Origin: an uncultured Collinsella sp.
GTDB lineage: Bacteria; Actinomycetota; Coriobacteriia; Coriobacteriales; Coriobacteriaceae
Direction: 5' to 3'
NCBI GenBank assembly: GCA_902495545.1
Contig: CABUXM010000004.1
Coordinates: forward strand, 1 to 52,271
DNA length: 52,271 bases
Shown here: in pieces, positions 5,074 through 13,779 of the stretch
Layout: the number at the start of each line of letters is the position of its first letter
How positions within the stretch are numbered: the first letter of the stretch is position 1
The notes under the pieces: generated by a model
What the model saw: the letters and a program-made list of their open reading frames with translations, nothing else
The model's database searches: none
What the model was told of the DNA's origin: nothing
Position numbers and translations under genes: made by a program

Positions 5074-7797
5074 ATGGCAGCAACGGATATCGAGCGCGGA
5101 CTCTCAACCGCCGAGGTCGAGGAGCGTATCGCCGCCGGTAAAATCAACCGCAACATGGAACTCAAGACCAAGTCGGTCAAAGAGCTCATCATCGAGAACC
5201 TCTGCACGCTGTTCAATTTGATCAACGTGATCTTGGCGTTCCTGGTCATTTTGACCGGTTCGTTTAAGAATCTGACGTTCCTGTTCGTGGTGTTTCTCAA
5301 TACCGCTATTGGCGTCATCCAGTCCATGCGTTCCAAGAAGATGGTCGATAAGCTCACGCTGCTGACCTCCAAGAAGGCCATCGCGGTGCGCGACGGCGCC
5401 GAGGTGGAGCTCGACTTGGACCAGATCGTGCTCGACGACATCATCCGCCTGGGGCGCGGCGACCAGATTCCCGCTGACGCCGTGGTGGTTTCGGGCGAGG
5501 CGCTCGTGAACGAGAGCTTGCTGACGGGCGAGAGCGACCTTATTAAGAAGCAGCCTGGTTCTGAGCTCATGAGCGGCAGCTTTATCGACTCGGGCCTGCT
5601 GCGCGCCCGCGTGATTCATGTCGGCGCCGACAACTACGTGGCTAAAATTAATAACGAGGCGAAGTACGTCAAAAAGGTCAATTCCGAGATCATGAACGCG
5701 CTTAACGCCATCGTGCGCTTTGCGAGCATCATCATGATCCCGCTCGGTTTGGCGTTGTTTGCCTCGAGTGTGAGCGAGCTGTGGGATGCCGCGGGAACCC
5801 CGGGCGATAGCGCGCTTTCGTGGTGCTTCTCCGAGCTGTTGGCTGGTCATGTGCCTTCGTCGGCGCTGCTGTCCACGGTGGGCGCCCTGCTGGGCATGAT
5901 CCCGCAAGGCCTGGTGCTGCTGACCTCGTCGGTGCTCGCCATCGCCACGGTGCGCCTGGCCCGCCGCAAGGTGCTGGCGCAGCAGCTCTACTGCATCGAG
6001 ACGCTCGCGCGCGTCGACGTGCTGTGCCTGGACAAGACGGGCACCATTACCTCGGGTCGTATGGAGGTCGAGGGCACTTACCCGCTGCCGGTTGAGGGCG
6101 TGAGCCTAGGCGCCGGCTCGGACGAGGCGGCTGTTCCCGTCGATACCACGGTGCTCGATTTTGCGCTGGCTAACGTCGCGCGTGCGACTTCGGCCGATGC
6201 CAACGAGACCTGCCAGGCGCTGCTCAACTATTACGCCGATCGTCCGGTCGAGGTGTCCGAGCCGCTGTCGGTCATTCCATTCTCGTCGTCTAAAAAATGG
6301 AGCGGCGCTTCTTTTGCGCAGGGCTCCTATGTGATGGGCGCCGCGCAGTTTGTGCTTTCGGAGCGTGTGTTTTCGCAGGTCGAGAACCGTGTCGCCGAGC
6401 TTGCCGATACCTGCCGCGTGCTCGTGGTGGCTCGCGTGGACGGCTTTACGCCCGATGGCGATATGGTGGGCGAGGCCGAGCCCGTTGGCTTTGTGACCAT
6501 CCGAGACGAGATTCGTACCTCGGCGGCCGAGACCATCGGCTACTTTAACGAGCAGGGCGTGACCCTCAACGTGATCAGTGGCGACGACCCGCGTACGGTG
6601 TCGTCGATCGCGCGCGTGGTGGGCGTGCCGGGGGCGGACGCTTATGTGGACGCCACGACGCTCGATACGCCGGCCAAGCTCGATGCCGCAGTGGACCGCT
6701 ACCATGTCTTTGGTCGTGTGACCCCGCAGCAGAAGCGCGAGCTCGTGCAGGCGCTCAAGCGCCGCGAGCACACCGTGGCCATGACGGGCGACGGCGTCAA
6801 CGACGTGCTGGCGCTCAAGGAGGCCGACTGCTCCGTGGCCATGGCGGCCGGTTCCGATGCCGCGCGCAACGTGGCCGAGATCGTACTCGTCGACAACGAC
6901 TTTGCCTCGATGCCCGCCGTGGTGGCCGAGGGCCGTCGCTCCATCAACAACCTGCAGCGTTCGGCGTCGCTGTTCCTGACTAAGACGCTGTTCTCGATGG
7001 GCCTGGCGGCGCTGTGTATCGCGCTGCCGCCGTACCCCTTCGAGCCCATCCAGATGACGCTCATTAACTTTTTCTGCATCGGCGCGCCGGGCTTTGTGTT
7101 GGGCCTGGAGCCCAACAATGCTCGCGTGAAGGGTGCGTTTTTGACCAACGTACTCAAGCGTGCATTGCCGGCGTCGATTGCAGTCATTTTGGCTGCGGCG
7201 CTCGATATCTTTGTGGCGCGCGTGTTTGGCTTTAGCCAACTCACGCTGTCTACGATGTGTCTGCTTACGTCGTGCGCGGCGAGCGTCAGCCTGATCTGGC
7301 GCATCTCGCAGCCTCTCACGCCCTTACGTGTTGTGCTCTTTGTGTTTGTAGTCGCCGGCATCCTGGTGGGCGTTATCGGATTCCCGGAGCTGCTGTCCAT
7401 TGCCAACCTGTCGATGGGCCAGATGGTTATCTTGGCTGTCATCGTGGTCTTTACCTGCTCGGTGTTCTTTAAGCTCGCCACGATGATGGATTCGCTCAAG
7501 CCGCGTCGTCGTCATGCCGCAACTGGTTTTGGCCGTGGTGTGCGCGTCCACCTGGGTCGCGGTGGCGGCAAGGTGAGCTCGACGGGTTCGACGGCCGAGC
7601 GTTTTGCCAAGCGCGTCGCCGCCGACATGGCGCAGCGCCGCGAAGATCGCACCGCTCGCGAGGCCGAGGCCCGTGCACTCGAGGGCGTGGCCCAGGCCCA
7701 GCCCAAGAAAAAGAAGAGTACCGGAGTCAAGCGCTCTCGCGTGACCAAGTCCGCCCAAGGCATCAAAGTCTCGATGCCAAGCAAAAAGAAGAAGTAA
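5074..7797 (+). CDS. cation-translocating P-type ATPase (CtpE-like)
   Basis: This 907-residue integral membrane pump uses ATP and an aspartyl-phosphate intermediate. It shows the actuator motif LLTGES, the phosphorylation site DKTGTIT, and the hinge MTGDGVNDVLALKEAD. Two N-terminal membrane helices, a central pair and a C-terminal set of about six give the usual topology. Overall it resembles the CtpE calcium-uptake group, but metal specificity cannot be read from the sequence. After the last helix comes an unusual basic tail of about 100 residues rich in Arg, Lys and Ala, ending in a lysine run. ATG 5074 is preferred; GTG 5059 and ATG 5062 are alternatives. Expression may be controlled by the leader just upstream. 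Confidence 0.9.
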   Translation: MAATDIERGLSTAEVEERIAAGKINRNMELKTKSVKELIIENLCTLFNLINVILAFLVILTGSFKNLTFLFVVFLNTAIGVIQSMRSKKMVDKLTLLTSKKAIAVRDGAEVELDLDQIVLDDIIRLGRGDQIPADAVVVSGEALVNESLLTGESDLIKKQPGSELMSGSFIDSGLLRARVIHVGADNYVAKINNEAKYVKKVNSEIMNALNAIVRFASIIMIPLGLALFASSVSELWDAAGTPGDSALSWCFSELLAGHVPSSALLSTVGALLGMIPQGLVLLTSSVLAIATVRLARRKVLAQQLYCIETLARVDVLCLDKTGTITSGRMEVEGTYPLPVEGVSLGAGSDEAAVPVDTTVLDFALANVARATSADANETCQALLNYYADRPVEVSEPLSVIPFSSSKKWSGASFAQGSYVMGAAQFVLSERVFSQVENRVAELADTCRVLVVARVDGFTPDGDMVGEAEPVGFVTIRDEIRTSAAETIGYFNEQGVTLNVISGDDPRTVSSIARVVGVPGADAYVDATTLDTPAKLDAAVDRYHVFGRVTPQQKRELVQALKRREHTVAMTGDGVNDVLALKEADCSVAMAAGSDAARNVAEIVLVDNDFASMPAVVAEGRRSINNLQRSASLFLTKTLFSMGLAALCIALPPYPFEPIQMTLINFFCIGAPGFVLGLEPNNARVKGAFLTNVLKRALPASIAVILAAALDIFVARVFGFSQLTLSTMCLLTSCAASVSLIWRISQPLTPLRVVLFVFVVAGILVGVIGFPELLSIANLSMGQMVILAVIVVFTCSVFFKLATMMDSLKPRRRHAATGFGRGVRVHLGRGGGKVSSTGSTAERFAKRVAADMAQRREDRTAREAEARALEGVAQAQPKKKKSTGVKRSRVTKSAQGIKVSMPSKKKK

Positions 7798-7900
7798 CTA
7801 CGCGCCCTGGCGATGTTGAATTGGTGCCTTGCTCCTGTGGGGCCGTGGCGATGTTATGCTCTAACCTCGATTGTTTGAATTGCTTCGAAAAGAGGATGCC

Positions 7901-9043
7901 GTGATCTGCCCGCATTGCCTTAAGACTATCGAGGACGGCGCCTCGTTCTGTCCCTACTGCAACGCCTATGTGGGTCCGGGCGATGGCCCCGAGCACACCG
8001 AGTTCGTGTTCTGCGAGGGCTGCGGTGCCCGTCTTTCTCCGCATGATCGTACGTGTCCCAAATGCGGACGCCCCGCTCCGGGTATCCTCTCCGAGGACGC
8101 GGCCGCATCCGACCTGGCAGCGGGCCGCACGGCGGGCTTTCCGCGCCTAACGCAAGAGCAGATCGATACCGAGGTGCCGCATGCGCCCGCCTCGGCTGCC
8201 GCGGTTCTTTCGGACGCCGCCGATCCTAACGAGACCTGCGTACTGCCGGCTTTCGATAAGGATTTCGGTATCCCCAAGGTCGATATTCCCACGCCCGTTT
8301 CCCTGCATGACGAAGCCCAAAAACCCAAGCGCAAGGTGCATCCCGACGAGGACGCCTATCACAAGCACAAGCGTCATATCCCCAAGCCGCTCATTATCAT
8401 CGCGGTCCTTGCCGTCGTTTGCGGCGGTGCCTATTGGTTCGTGACGACCGATCCCATGGGTGTCATGCCTGGCTTCTACGACCAGTTTGGCCAAGCTGCA
8501 CAAACCACCTTCCCCACGCGCCAAAAGGGCGAGGCGACTGAGGACGATACCAAGCAGGACGATTCTGCCGAGGTGGTCCAGGAAGAAACCGTGCTCACCG
8601 ATGATCAGCTCTATACCAGGCTCGACGGTCTGTATCAGACCATCGTGTCCTACGGTGACGAGGACCAGATCGGTGAGGTCATCGATTCCTTTAACAACGG
8701 CTATCTCCGAACGCCGCTGTCCACCCGTCAGGAGCTGTCGCAGAGTGCCTACGCCCTGCGCGACCAGATCAAAAAGACGCAAGATGAGCTCAACAACCTT
8801 AAGTATCAGGACGATACGGTCTATGCGGACGACATCGCCCACTTAAAGCAGCTTGCCGAGTGGATGTATGAGCGCGTCGACGTGATCTGCCAGAGCTGGG
8901 ATATCTCGCTGGCCATTCCCGATGGCGAGTCGATGAGTTCCCACCAAAGCGAGATCCTGGCGCCCATCGCACAGGGCGGCAACAGCGCGCTCAACCAGTA
9001 CGACGCCAACGTGGGCTCCTGGAAGCCGCAGCAGCATTCCTAA
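7901..9043 (+). CDS. zinc-ribbon membrane-anchored protein of unknown function
   Basis: This 380-residue protein starts at GTG 7901 behind AAAAGAGG. Two zinc ribbons open it: CPHC with CPYC, then CEGC with CPKC. A Pro/Ala/Asp-rich linker follows, then basic KHKRHIPK and one membrane helix (about 166-186), then an acidic, helical extracytoplasmic domain. Such double-ribbon plus single-helix proteins are common in Coriobacteriia and Firmicutes with unknown roles. A possible promoter (TTGCTC, 17-bp spacer, TGTTAT) ends near 7857. Confidence 0.8.
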   Translation: MICPHCLKTIEDGASFCPYCNAYVGPGDGPEHTEFVFCEGCGARLSPHDRTCPKCGRPAPGILSEDAAASDLAAGRTAGFPRLTQEQIDTEVPHAPASAAAVLSDAADPNETCVLPAFDKDFGIPKVDIPTPVSLHDEAQKPKRKVHPDEDAYHKHKRHIPKPLIIIAVLAVVCGGAYWFVTTDPMGVMPGFYDQFGQAAQTTFPTRQKGEATEDDTKQDDSAEVVQEETVLTDDQLYTRLDGLYQTIVSYGDEDQIGEVIDSFNNGYLRTPLSTRQELSQSAYALRDQIKKTQDELNNLKYQDDTVYADDIAHLKQLAEWMYERVDVICQSWDISLAIPDGESMSSHQSEILAPIAQGGNSALNQYDANVGSWKPQQHS

Positions 9044-9081
9044 AATTAGTTCGCCATGGTCGGCATAACCTACGTGCGCAA

Positions 9082-9111
9082 TTGATGTAAGCCCATGCTT
9101 ATTGCTACAAT
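9082..9111 (+). promoter_or_regulatory. promoter for the cyclophilin gene
   Basis: TTGATG (9082-9087), an 18-bp spacer and TACAAT (9106-9111) form a good sigma-70-type promoter about 40 bp before the cyclophilin start. Confidence 0.6.
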
Positions 9112-9150
9112 TCGTACAAATATGCTTTAAACGCACGAGGAAGGAACCAC

Positions 9151-9693
9151 ATGTTTGGTTTTAAGAAAGAGCTCTACACGCCCGAGTATCAGCTTGCCGG
9201 CGACGAGTGCGCCGTTATCGAGACGTCGAAGGGTACCATCAAGGTCAAGTTTGACGGCGAGGGCGCTCCCATTCATGTCGCGAACTTCTGCGAGCTTTCC
9301 ACGATGGGTTTCTATGATGGCCTTAAGTTCCATCGCTATGTGCCCGGCTTTGTCATTCAGGGCGGCGACCCCAATACCCGCGATATGTCCGGCGCCGACG
9401 TCGCTGCCGGTCTTGAGGGCCCCGACGGCATGCCCGGTACCGGTGGCCCCGGCTACTGCATCAAGGGCGAGTTTGCCACCAATCCGCGCAACAGCCATGT
9501 TGATGGTGCCCTTGCCATGGCACGCTCCATGGACCCCGATTCCGCGGGTTCGCAGTTTTACTTCTGCCTGGGTGCCCAGCATAACCTCGATTCCGGTTAC
9601 ACCGTCTTTGGTACCACGGTCGAGGGTCTCGATGTGATTTCGCAGCTGCGTGCCGGCGACGAGATCGTCCACGTCGAGATCGTTCACGAGTAA
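9151..9693 (+). CDS. peptidyl-prolyl cis-trans isomerase, cyclophilin type
   Basis: This 180-residue single-domain cyclophilin catalyses proline isomerisation during protein folding. Recognisable parts are FCELSTMGFYDGLKFHRYVPGF (split as FYDGLKFHR and VIQGGDP), the GSQFYFCLG core strand and YTVFGTTVEG. No signal peptide or lipobox is seen, so it is cytoplasmic. The ribosome binding site is GAGGAAGGA before ATG 9151. The gene is 11 bp upstream of the TPR gene and probably co-transcribed with it. Confidence 0.93.
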   Translation: MFGFKKELYTPEYQLAGDECAVIETSKGTIKVKFDGEGAPIHVANFCELSTMGFYDGLKFHRYVPGFVIQGGDPNTRDMSGADVAAGLEGPDGMPGTGGPGYCIKGEFATNPRNSHVDGALAMARSMDPDSAGSQFYFCLGAQHNLDSGYTVFGTTVEGLDVISQLRAGDEIVHVEIVHE

Positions 9694-9704
9694 AGGGGAC
9701 TTCC

Positions 9705-11009
9705 TTGAATAGCCAGCTGATCCAACAGGGCCGCGCCGCTTACCGCGCGGGTGATTTTTCCGCTGCAGCCCAGATGCTTGGGGCGGCAAAAACTCCCGAT
9801 GAGATTATGGGCGAGGCCGATCACCTTCGTGGCAACGCCTTGATGCACCTGGGCATGTATGCCGAGGCCGCCGAGGCCTATGCCGCCGCCCTCAACGACG
9901 GCACCTATGGCAAGCGCGGCGCGCTGCTCACCAACCGCGGTAAGGCGCTCGCCGCCGTGGGCGACTACACGACGGCCGCTCAGGCGTTCTCTGCCGCTAC
10001 GCAAGATGCTTCCTATGCCACGCCGTTCAAGGCCTATCTGGGCCTGGGCAATGCGCTGTTCCAGTCGGGCGACTATGCCAACGCGGGTACTGCCTTCCGT
10101 CAGGCAGCCATCGACGGCGCCAATCCGGCCCCTGCCGCCGCACTCGGCGAGCTCGGTCGTTGCTTCATTAAGCTCGGCCGTCCGGCGGATGCCGTGGAGA
10201 CCTACCGTACGGCTATCGACTTTGCCGGTCCCCGTGACGACACGCGCGCGCTCAACGCCGGCATGGGTCAGGCGCTTTCTGCCGCCGGCCGTCCCTCCGA
10301 CGCACTCGACGCCTTTAACGCCGCTACTGCCGATGGCATCTACCAGCTCACCTCCGAGCAGGCCGATGAGCTTGCCCGCGTGCACGATTCGCTTGCCGCG
10401 CTGTCTGCCCAGACGGCTATGGCCACGGCTCCGGCGCCCGCGATGGACGCCCCTGCCGTCGATCCGCTCGATCCTACGGGCGCGACCGGTCAGTTTATGC
10501 CCGATCCCTCGGACACCGGCTTCTTTACGCTGTCAGAGTCCGAGATGGTCCAGCAGGACCGTCAGGATCGTAAGCAGGCCAAGGTCCGTCGTCGCCATCG
10601 CCACACGGGTCTTAAAGTCTTCATTGTGCTGCTTCTGCTCATTTTGATCGCCGCGGGCGGCCTGGGCTTTGCCTACACGCGCGGCTTTGGCTTCCCGTCT
10701 CAGGAATCTGTGGTTTCCGATCTGTTCCAGGCTGCCGGCGACGGTGACACCGCAAAGGCCGAGTCTTGCCTGGCCTCGAGCCTGTCCGAGGACGCTAAGT
10801 CGATGATCATCTCCTCGATTCCGCAGGGTGCCACCGTGTCCGTCGAGGGCATGGATCAGTCCATGACCGAGACGACCGCTAAGGTGAAGGCATCGCTGTC
10901 CAAGGGCGGCGAGCAGGAGTACACCGTCAAATTCGTGCGCTCCGACAACCATATCGGCTGGGCCGTTTCCTCGCTCGATATGGATTTCTCGGCTGCTGAC
11001 AACCAGTAG
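9705..11009 (+). CDS. TPR-repeat membrane protein of unknown function
   Basis: This 434-residue protein starts at TTG 9705. Residues about 1-220 form five to six tetratricopeptide repeats rich in Ala and Gly, a protein-interaction scaffold. A basic stretch (KVRRRHRHTG) precedes a single membrane helix (about 305-323), and the remaining ~110 residues are a small extracytoplasmic domain resembling DUF4878-type folds. The predicted topology is TPR inside, small domain outside. Its place just before mreB suggests an envelope role, but the hairpin between them argues for separate units. Function unknown. Confidence 0.8.
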   Translation: MNSQLIQQGRAAYRAGDFSAAAQMLGAAKTPDEIMGEADHLRGNALMHLGMYAEAAEAYAAALNDGTYGKRGALLTNRGKALAAVGDYTTAAQAFSAATQDASYATPFKAYLGLGNALFQSGDYANAGTAFRQAAIDGANPAPAAALGELGRCFIKLGRPADAVETYRTAIDFAGPRDDTRALNAGMGQALSAAGRPSDALDAFNAATADGIYQLTSEQADELARVHDSLAALSAQTAMATAPAPAMDAPAVDPLDPTGATGQFMPDPSDTGFFTLSESEMVQQDRQDRKQAKVRRRHRHTGLKVFIVLLLLILIAAGGLGFAYTRGFGFPSQESVVSDLFQAAGDGDTAKAESCLASSLSEDAKSMIISSIPQGATVSVEGMDQSMTETTAKVKASLSKGGEQEYTVKFVRSDNHIGWAVSSLDMDFSAADNQ

Positions 11010-11031
11010 TGACCTTATGGGATTTAGCTTT

Positions 11032-11064
11032 GCCCGGCGCTTCACCGCAAGTGAGGTGCCGGGC
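11032..11064 (+). other. strong hairpin between TPR gene and mreB
   Basis: A 14-bp stem with two wobble pairs (11032-11045 with 11051-11064) has a CGCAA loop. There is no T-run, so it may be an inefficient terminator or a processing site. Confidence 0.5.
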
Positions 11065-11124
11065 TTGCGCTAGTATGATGAGCTAGTAGTTTTCCAGCAA
11101 TCATCCAACACATCAGGAGTTGCG

Positions 11125-12168
11125 TTGTTTTCTTTGATGGATATGTTCTTCGGTAGCTATGCGGGCGATCTTGCCATCGACCTCGGCACCGCAAATACGC
11201 TTGTCTCCGTGCGCGGCAAGGGCATCGTCATTCGCGAGCCCTCTGTTGTCGCCATCGACAAGAACGACGAGCGCATCCTGGCGGTCGGTATCGAGGCAAA
11301 GCGCATGCTCGGCCGTACGCCCGGCAACATCGTGGCCGTTCGTCCCCTGAAGGACGGCGTCATCGCCGACTTCGATGTTACCGAGGCCATGCTTCGCTAC
11401 TTTATCGATAAGGCGTCCGAGAAGCGCTATCCGTGGACCCCGCGTCCGCGCGTTGTCGTCTGCGTTCCTTCCGGCGTCACGTCGGTCGAGAAGCGTGCTG
11501 TCTTTGAGGCCACGATCCAGGCTGGCGCTCGCCAGGCCTATCTGATCGAGGAGCCCATGGCTGCCGCTATCGGCGCCGACCTGCCCGTCGAGGAGCCCAC
11601 CGGCTCCATGGTCATCGACATCGGTGGCGGTACCACCGAGGTTGCCGTTATCGCTATGGGCGGCATCGTCGTCTCGCAGTCCATCCGTATTGCCGGCGAC
11701 GAGTTCGATCAGGCCATCCTCACGCACGTTCGCGATGCCTACAACCTGGCCATTGGCGAGCGTACGGCAGAGGACATCAAGATCAAGGTCGGTTCCGCCG
11801 TGCCGCTCAAGGACGAGCTCGACGTCGAGGTCAACGGCCGCGACGTGATCACCGGTCTGCCCAAGACCGTGCGCATCGAGAGCGAGGAGATTCGTCGCGC
11901 ACTCAACAAGCCGCTCGACGAGATGGCCAAGGCCGTCAAGGACGCGCTCGACGCCACGCCTCCCGATCTTGCCTCGGACCTTATGTACTACGGCATTTTG
12001 CTGACCGGTGGCGGCGCGCTGCTGCGCGGTCTCGACGTGCGCCTGCGCGATGAGACCGGCGTTTCGGTCAACGTCAGCCCCACGGCGCTCGATAACGTCG
12101 TTAACGGCTGTGCCCGCGTGCTCGAGGCCAATGCGTTTGATGGCGGCTTCGTCCAGACCAATGCTTAA
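11125..12168 (+). CDS. mreB: rod shape-determining protein MreB
   Basis: This 347-residue bacterial actin polymerises under the membrane and directs the elongation machinery. The phosphate-binding loop DLGTANTL, IGGGTTEV and the adenosine motif LTGGGALLRG are intact. The start is TTG 11125 with CAGGAG upstream; a short amphipathic leader (MFSLMDMFFG) fits membrane attachment. It is the first gene of an mreB-mreC-mreD-PBP2-rodA set. Confidence 0.97.
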   Translation: MFSLMDMFFGSYAGDLAIDLGTANTLVSVRGKGIVIREPSVVAIDKNDERILAVGIEAKRMLGRTPGNIVAVRPLKDGVIADFDVTEAMLRYFIDKASEKRYPWTPRPRVVVCVPSGVTSVEKRAVFEATIQAGARQAYLIEEPMAAAIGADLPVEEPTGSMVIDIGGGTTEVAVIAMGGIVVSQSIRIAGDEFDQAILTHVRDAYNLAIGERTAEDIKIKVGSAVPLKDELDVEVNGRDVITGLPKTVRIESEEIRRALNKPLDEMAKAVKDALDATPPDLASDLMYYGILLTGGGALLRGLDVRLRDETGVSVNVSPTALDNVVNGCARVLEANAFDGGFVQTNA

Positions 12169-12189
12169 TTTCCAAAAGGTGGATTCCAT

Positions 12190-13188
12190 TTGGCACGATC
12201 TTCGGGTTTCTCCACAAATCTGAATACCAAGCGACAATCAACGGGTATGCGCCCGTTGATTGTTTTCAGCCTGATTTCGGTGTTGCTGCTCACGTTTTAT
12301 CTTCGTGAGGGCGAGGCCGGGCCGATTCATGCCGTGCGTTCGGGCGTGACGACGATTACCTCGCCGGTGCGCTTTGTGGGCTCGGCTGTGGCGGCTCCCT
12401 TCAATGCGATCGGCAACGTGTTCTCTAACCTTACGGCGTCGCAGGACACGCTCGACGAGCTCAAGAAGCAAAATGAGGAGCTGACCTCTAAGGTTGCTGA
12501 GCTCTCCGAGGCTCAAAAGACCGCCGAGCGTCTGGAGGGGCTGGTCGGGCTGCAGTCGACCTACAATCTCAAATCGACCGCTGCTCGTATCGTTGGTGCC
12601 TCGGGCGATGCCTGGACCTCGACCGTAACCATCGACAAGGGCTCTGCCGACGGCCTTACCATCAACATGCCTGTGACGAGTTCGGCCGGTGTTATCGGCC
12701 AGATTATCGAGGTATCGGCCAAGACGTCCACCGTGCGCCTTATTGGCGACGAGAACTCCGGTGTATCCGCCATGGTGCAGGACACGCGCGCCCAGGGTAT
12801 GCTGCAGGGTCAGGCTGACGGCACGCTGCGTCTTGAGTACGTGAGCGTCGACTCCGACGTTAAGGTTGGCGACATCATCGTGACCTCGGGCATTGGCGGT
12901 GTGTTCCCCAAGGGTCTACCGCTCGGCACCGTCTCGTCGGTTGAGAAATCGGCAAACGACGTGTACTACACCATTGTGGTGCGCGCTCAGACCACGGCCG
13001 AGAACAACGAGGAAGTGCTGGTCATCACCTCGCTGACCGACGAACAGTCGGCCTCGGATGAGGACGTGAGCACGGCCAACAGCACGCCGCAGGGAACGTC
13101 GCGCGATGCTGCGACCAAGACGAAGGACGAGAGCTCGGATGACAGTTCCGACACGTCCGAGACGACCGATTCTGGCTCGAACGAATAG
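12190..13188 (+). CDS. mreC: rod shape-determining protein MreC
   Basis: This 332-residue protein has one N-terminal membrane helix (about 19-35), a coiled coil (about 80-118) and the beta-rich MreC domain, with SSAGVIGQI and VGDIIVTSGIGGVFPKGLPLG diagnostic. It links MreB to the periplasm-facing wall synthases. TTG 12190 follows AAGGTGG. The last 50 residues are a low-complexity Ser/Asp/Thr tail, which is variable in the family. Confidence 0.95.
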   Translation: MARSSGFSTNLNTKRQSTGMRPLIVFSLISVLLLTFYLREGEAGPIHAVRSGVTTITSPVRFVGSAVAAPFNAIGNVFSNLTASQDTLDELKKQNEELTSKVAELSEAQKTAERLEGLVGLQSTYNLKSTAARIVGASGDAWTSTVTIDKGSADGLTINMPVTSSAGVIGQIIEVSAKTSTVRLIGDENSGVSAMVQDTRAQGMLQGQADGTLRLEYVSVDSDVKVGDIIVTSGIGGVFPKGLPLGTVSSVEKSANDVYYTIVVRAQTTAENNEEVLVITSLTDEQSASDEDVSTANSTPQGTSRDAATKTKDESSDDSSDTSETTDSGSNE

Positions 13189-13193
13189 GGGGC

Positions 13194-13766
13194 ATGTCCA
13201 TGGATCTACACGAGCAGGGGATGAGCTCCCGCACGTTTGTAATCGCCGCCATCGCGTGCGTGCTGCTGCAGGCAGGCCTGGCACCGCAGATCTCCATTGC
13301 GGGCGGTCGCGTCAACTTCATGATTATCCTGGTGTGCCTAAGCGTGTTCTCGGGCGACCCGACCCGTGCCGTCGTGTGCGGTTTTTGCAGCGGCTTGTTT
13401 TATGACCTGTCCGCTGCCGTGCCGGTGGGCGTTATGTCGCTCCTGCTGACCGTGGGTTCTTTTGCCCTGGTGCACAGCGCCGTCGGTCAGACGGGCGGTA
13501 CCCCGAGTGCGCGCGGCGTCACTGTGGGCACCTTCGCGCTCGTCATTAATGTGATCTACAGCATCATCTTGCTGTTTATGGGTTTGGAGACGAGCTTTGT
13601 CGTGGCGATCTTCGGCCATGCGCTGCCGTCCTCGATCCTGACGGGTCTGGTTGCCATTCCGTTTTTGATGTCCGGCGTCGTGCCGCAGTCCGGCTATGGA
13701 TTCTCCGCACGTGGCGGACGCCAGACGGGTATGCGCTTTAAGCCCAAGACCCGCAAGCTCAAATAG
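13194..13766 (+). CDS. mreD: rod shape-determining protein MreD
   Basis: This 190-residue membrane protein has about five helices. GRVNFMIILVCLSVFSGD and FCSGLFYDLSAAVPVGV match MreD. It works with MreC in the elongasome. It starts 5 bp after mreC, so the two are co-translated. Confidence 0.9.
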   Translation: MSMDLHEQGMSSRTFVIAAIACVLLQAGLAPQISIAGGRVNFMIILVCLSVFSGDPTRAVVCGFCSGLFYDLSAAVPVGVMSLLLTVGSFALVHSAVGQTGGTPSARGVTVGTFALVINVIYSIILLFMGLETSFVVAIFGHALPSSILTGLVAIPFLMSGVVPQSGYGFSARGGRQTGMRFKPKTRKLK

Positions 13767-13779
13767 GGGAGGCCCGTAG

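Noticed and set aside
11113..12237. Long minus-strand open frames opposite mreB and other core genes
   Set aside because: They mirror GC-rich codons of strongly conserved plus-strand proteins and show no family motifs or ribosome binding sites.
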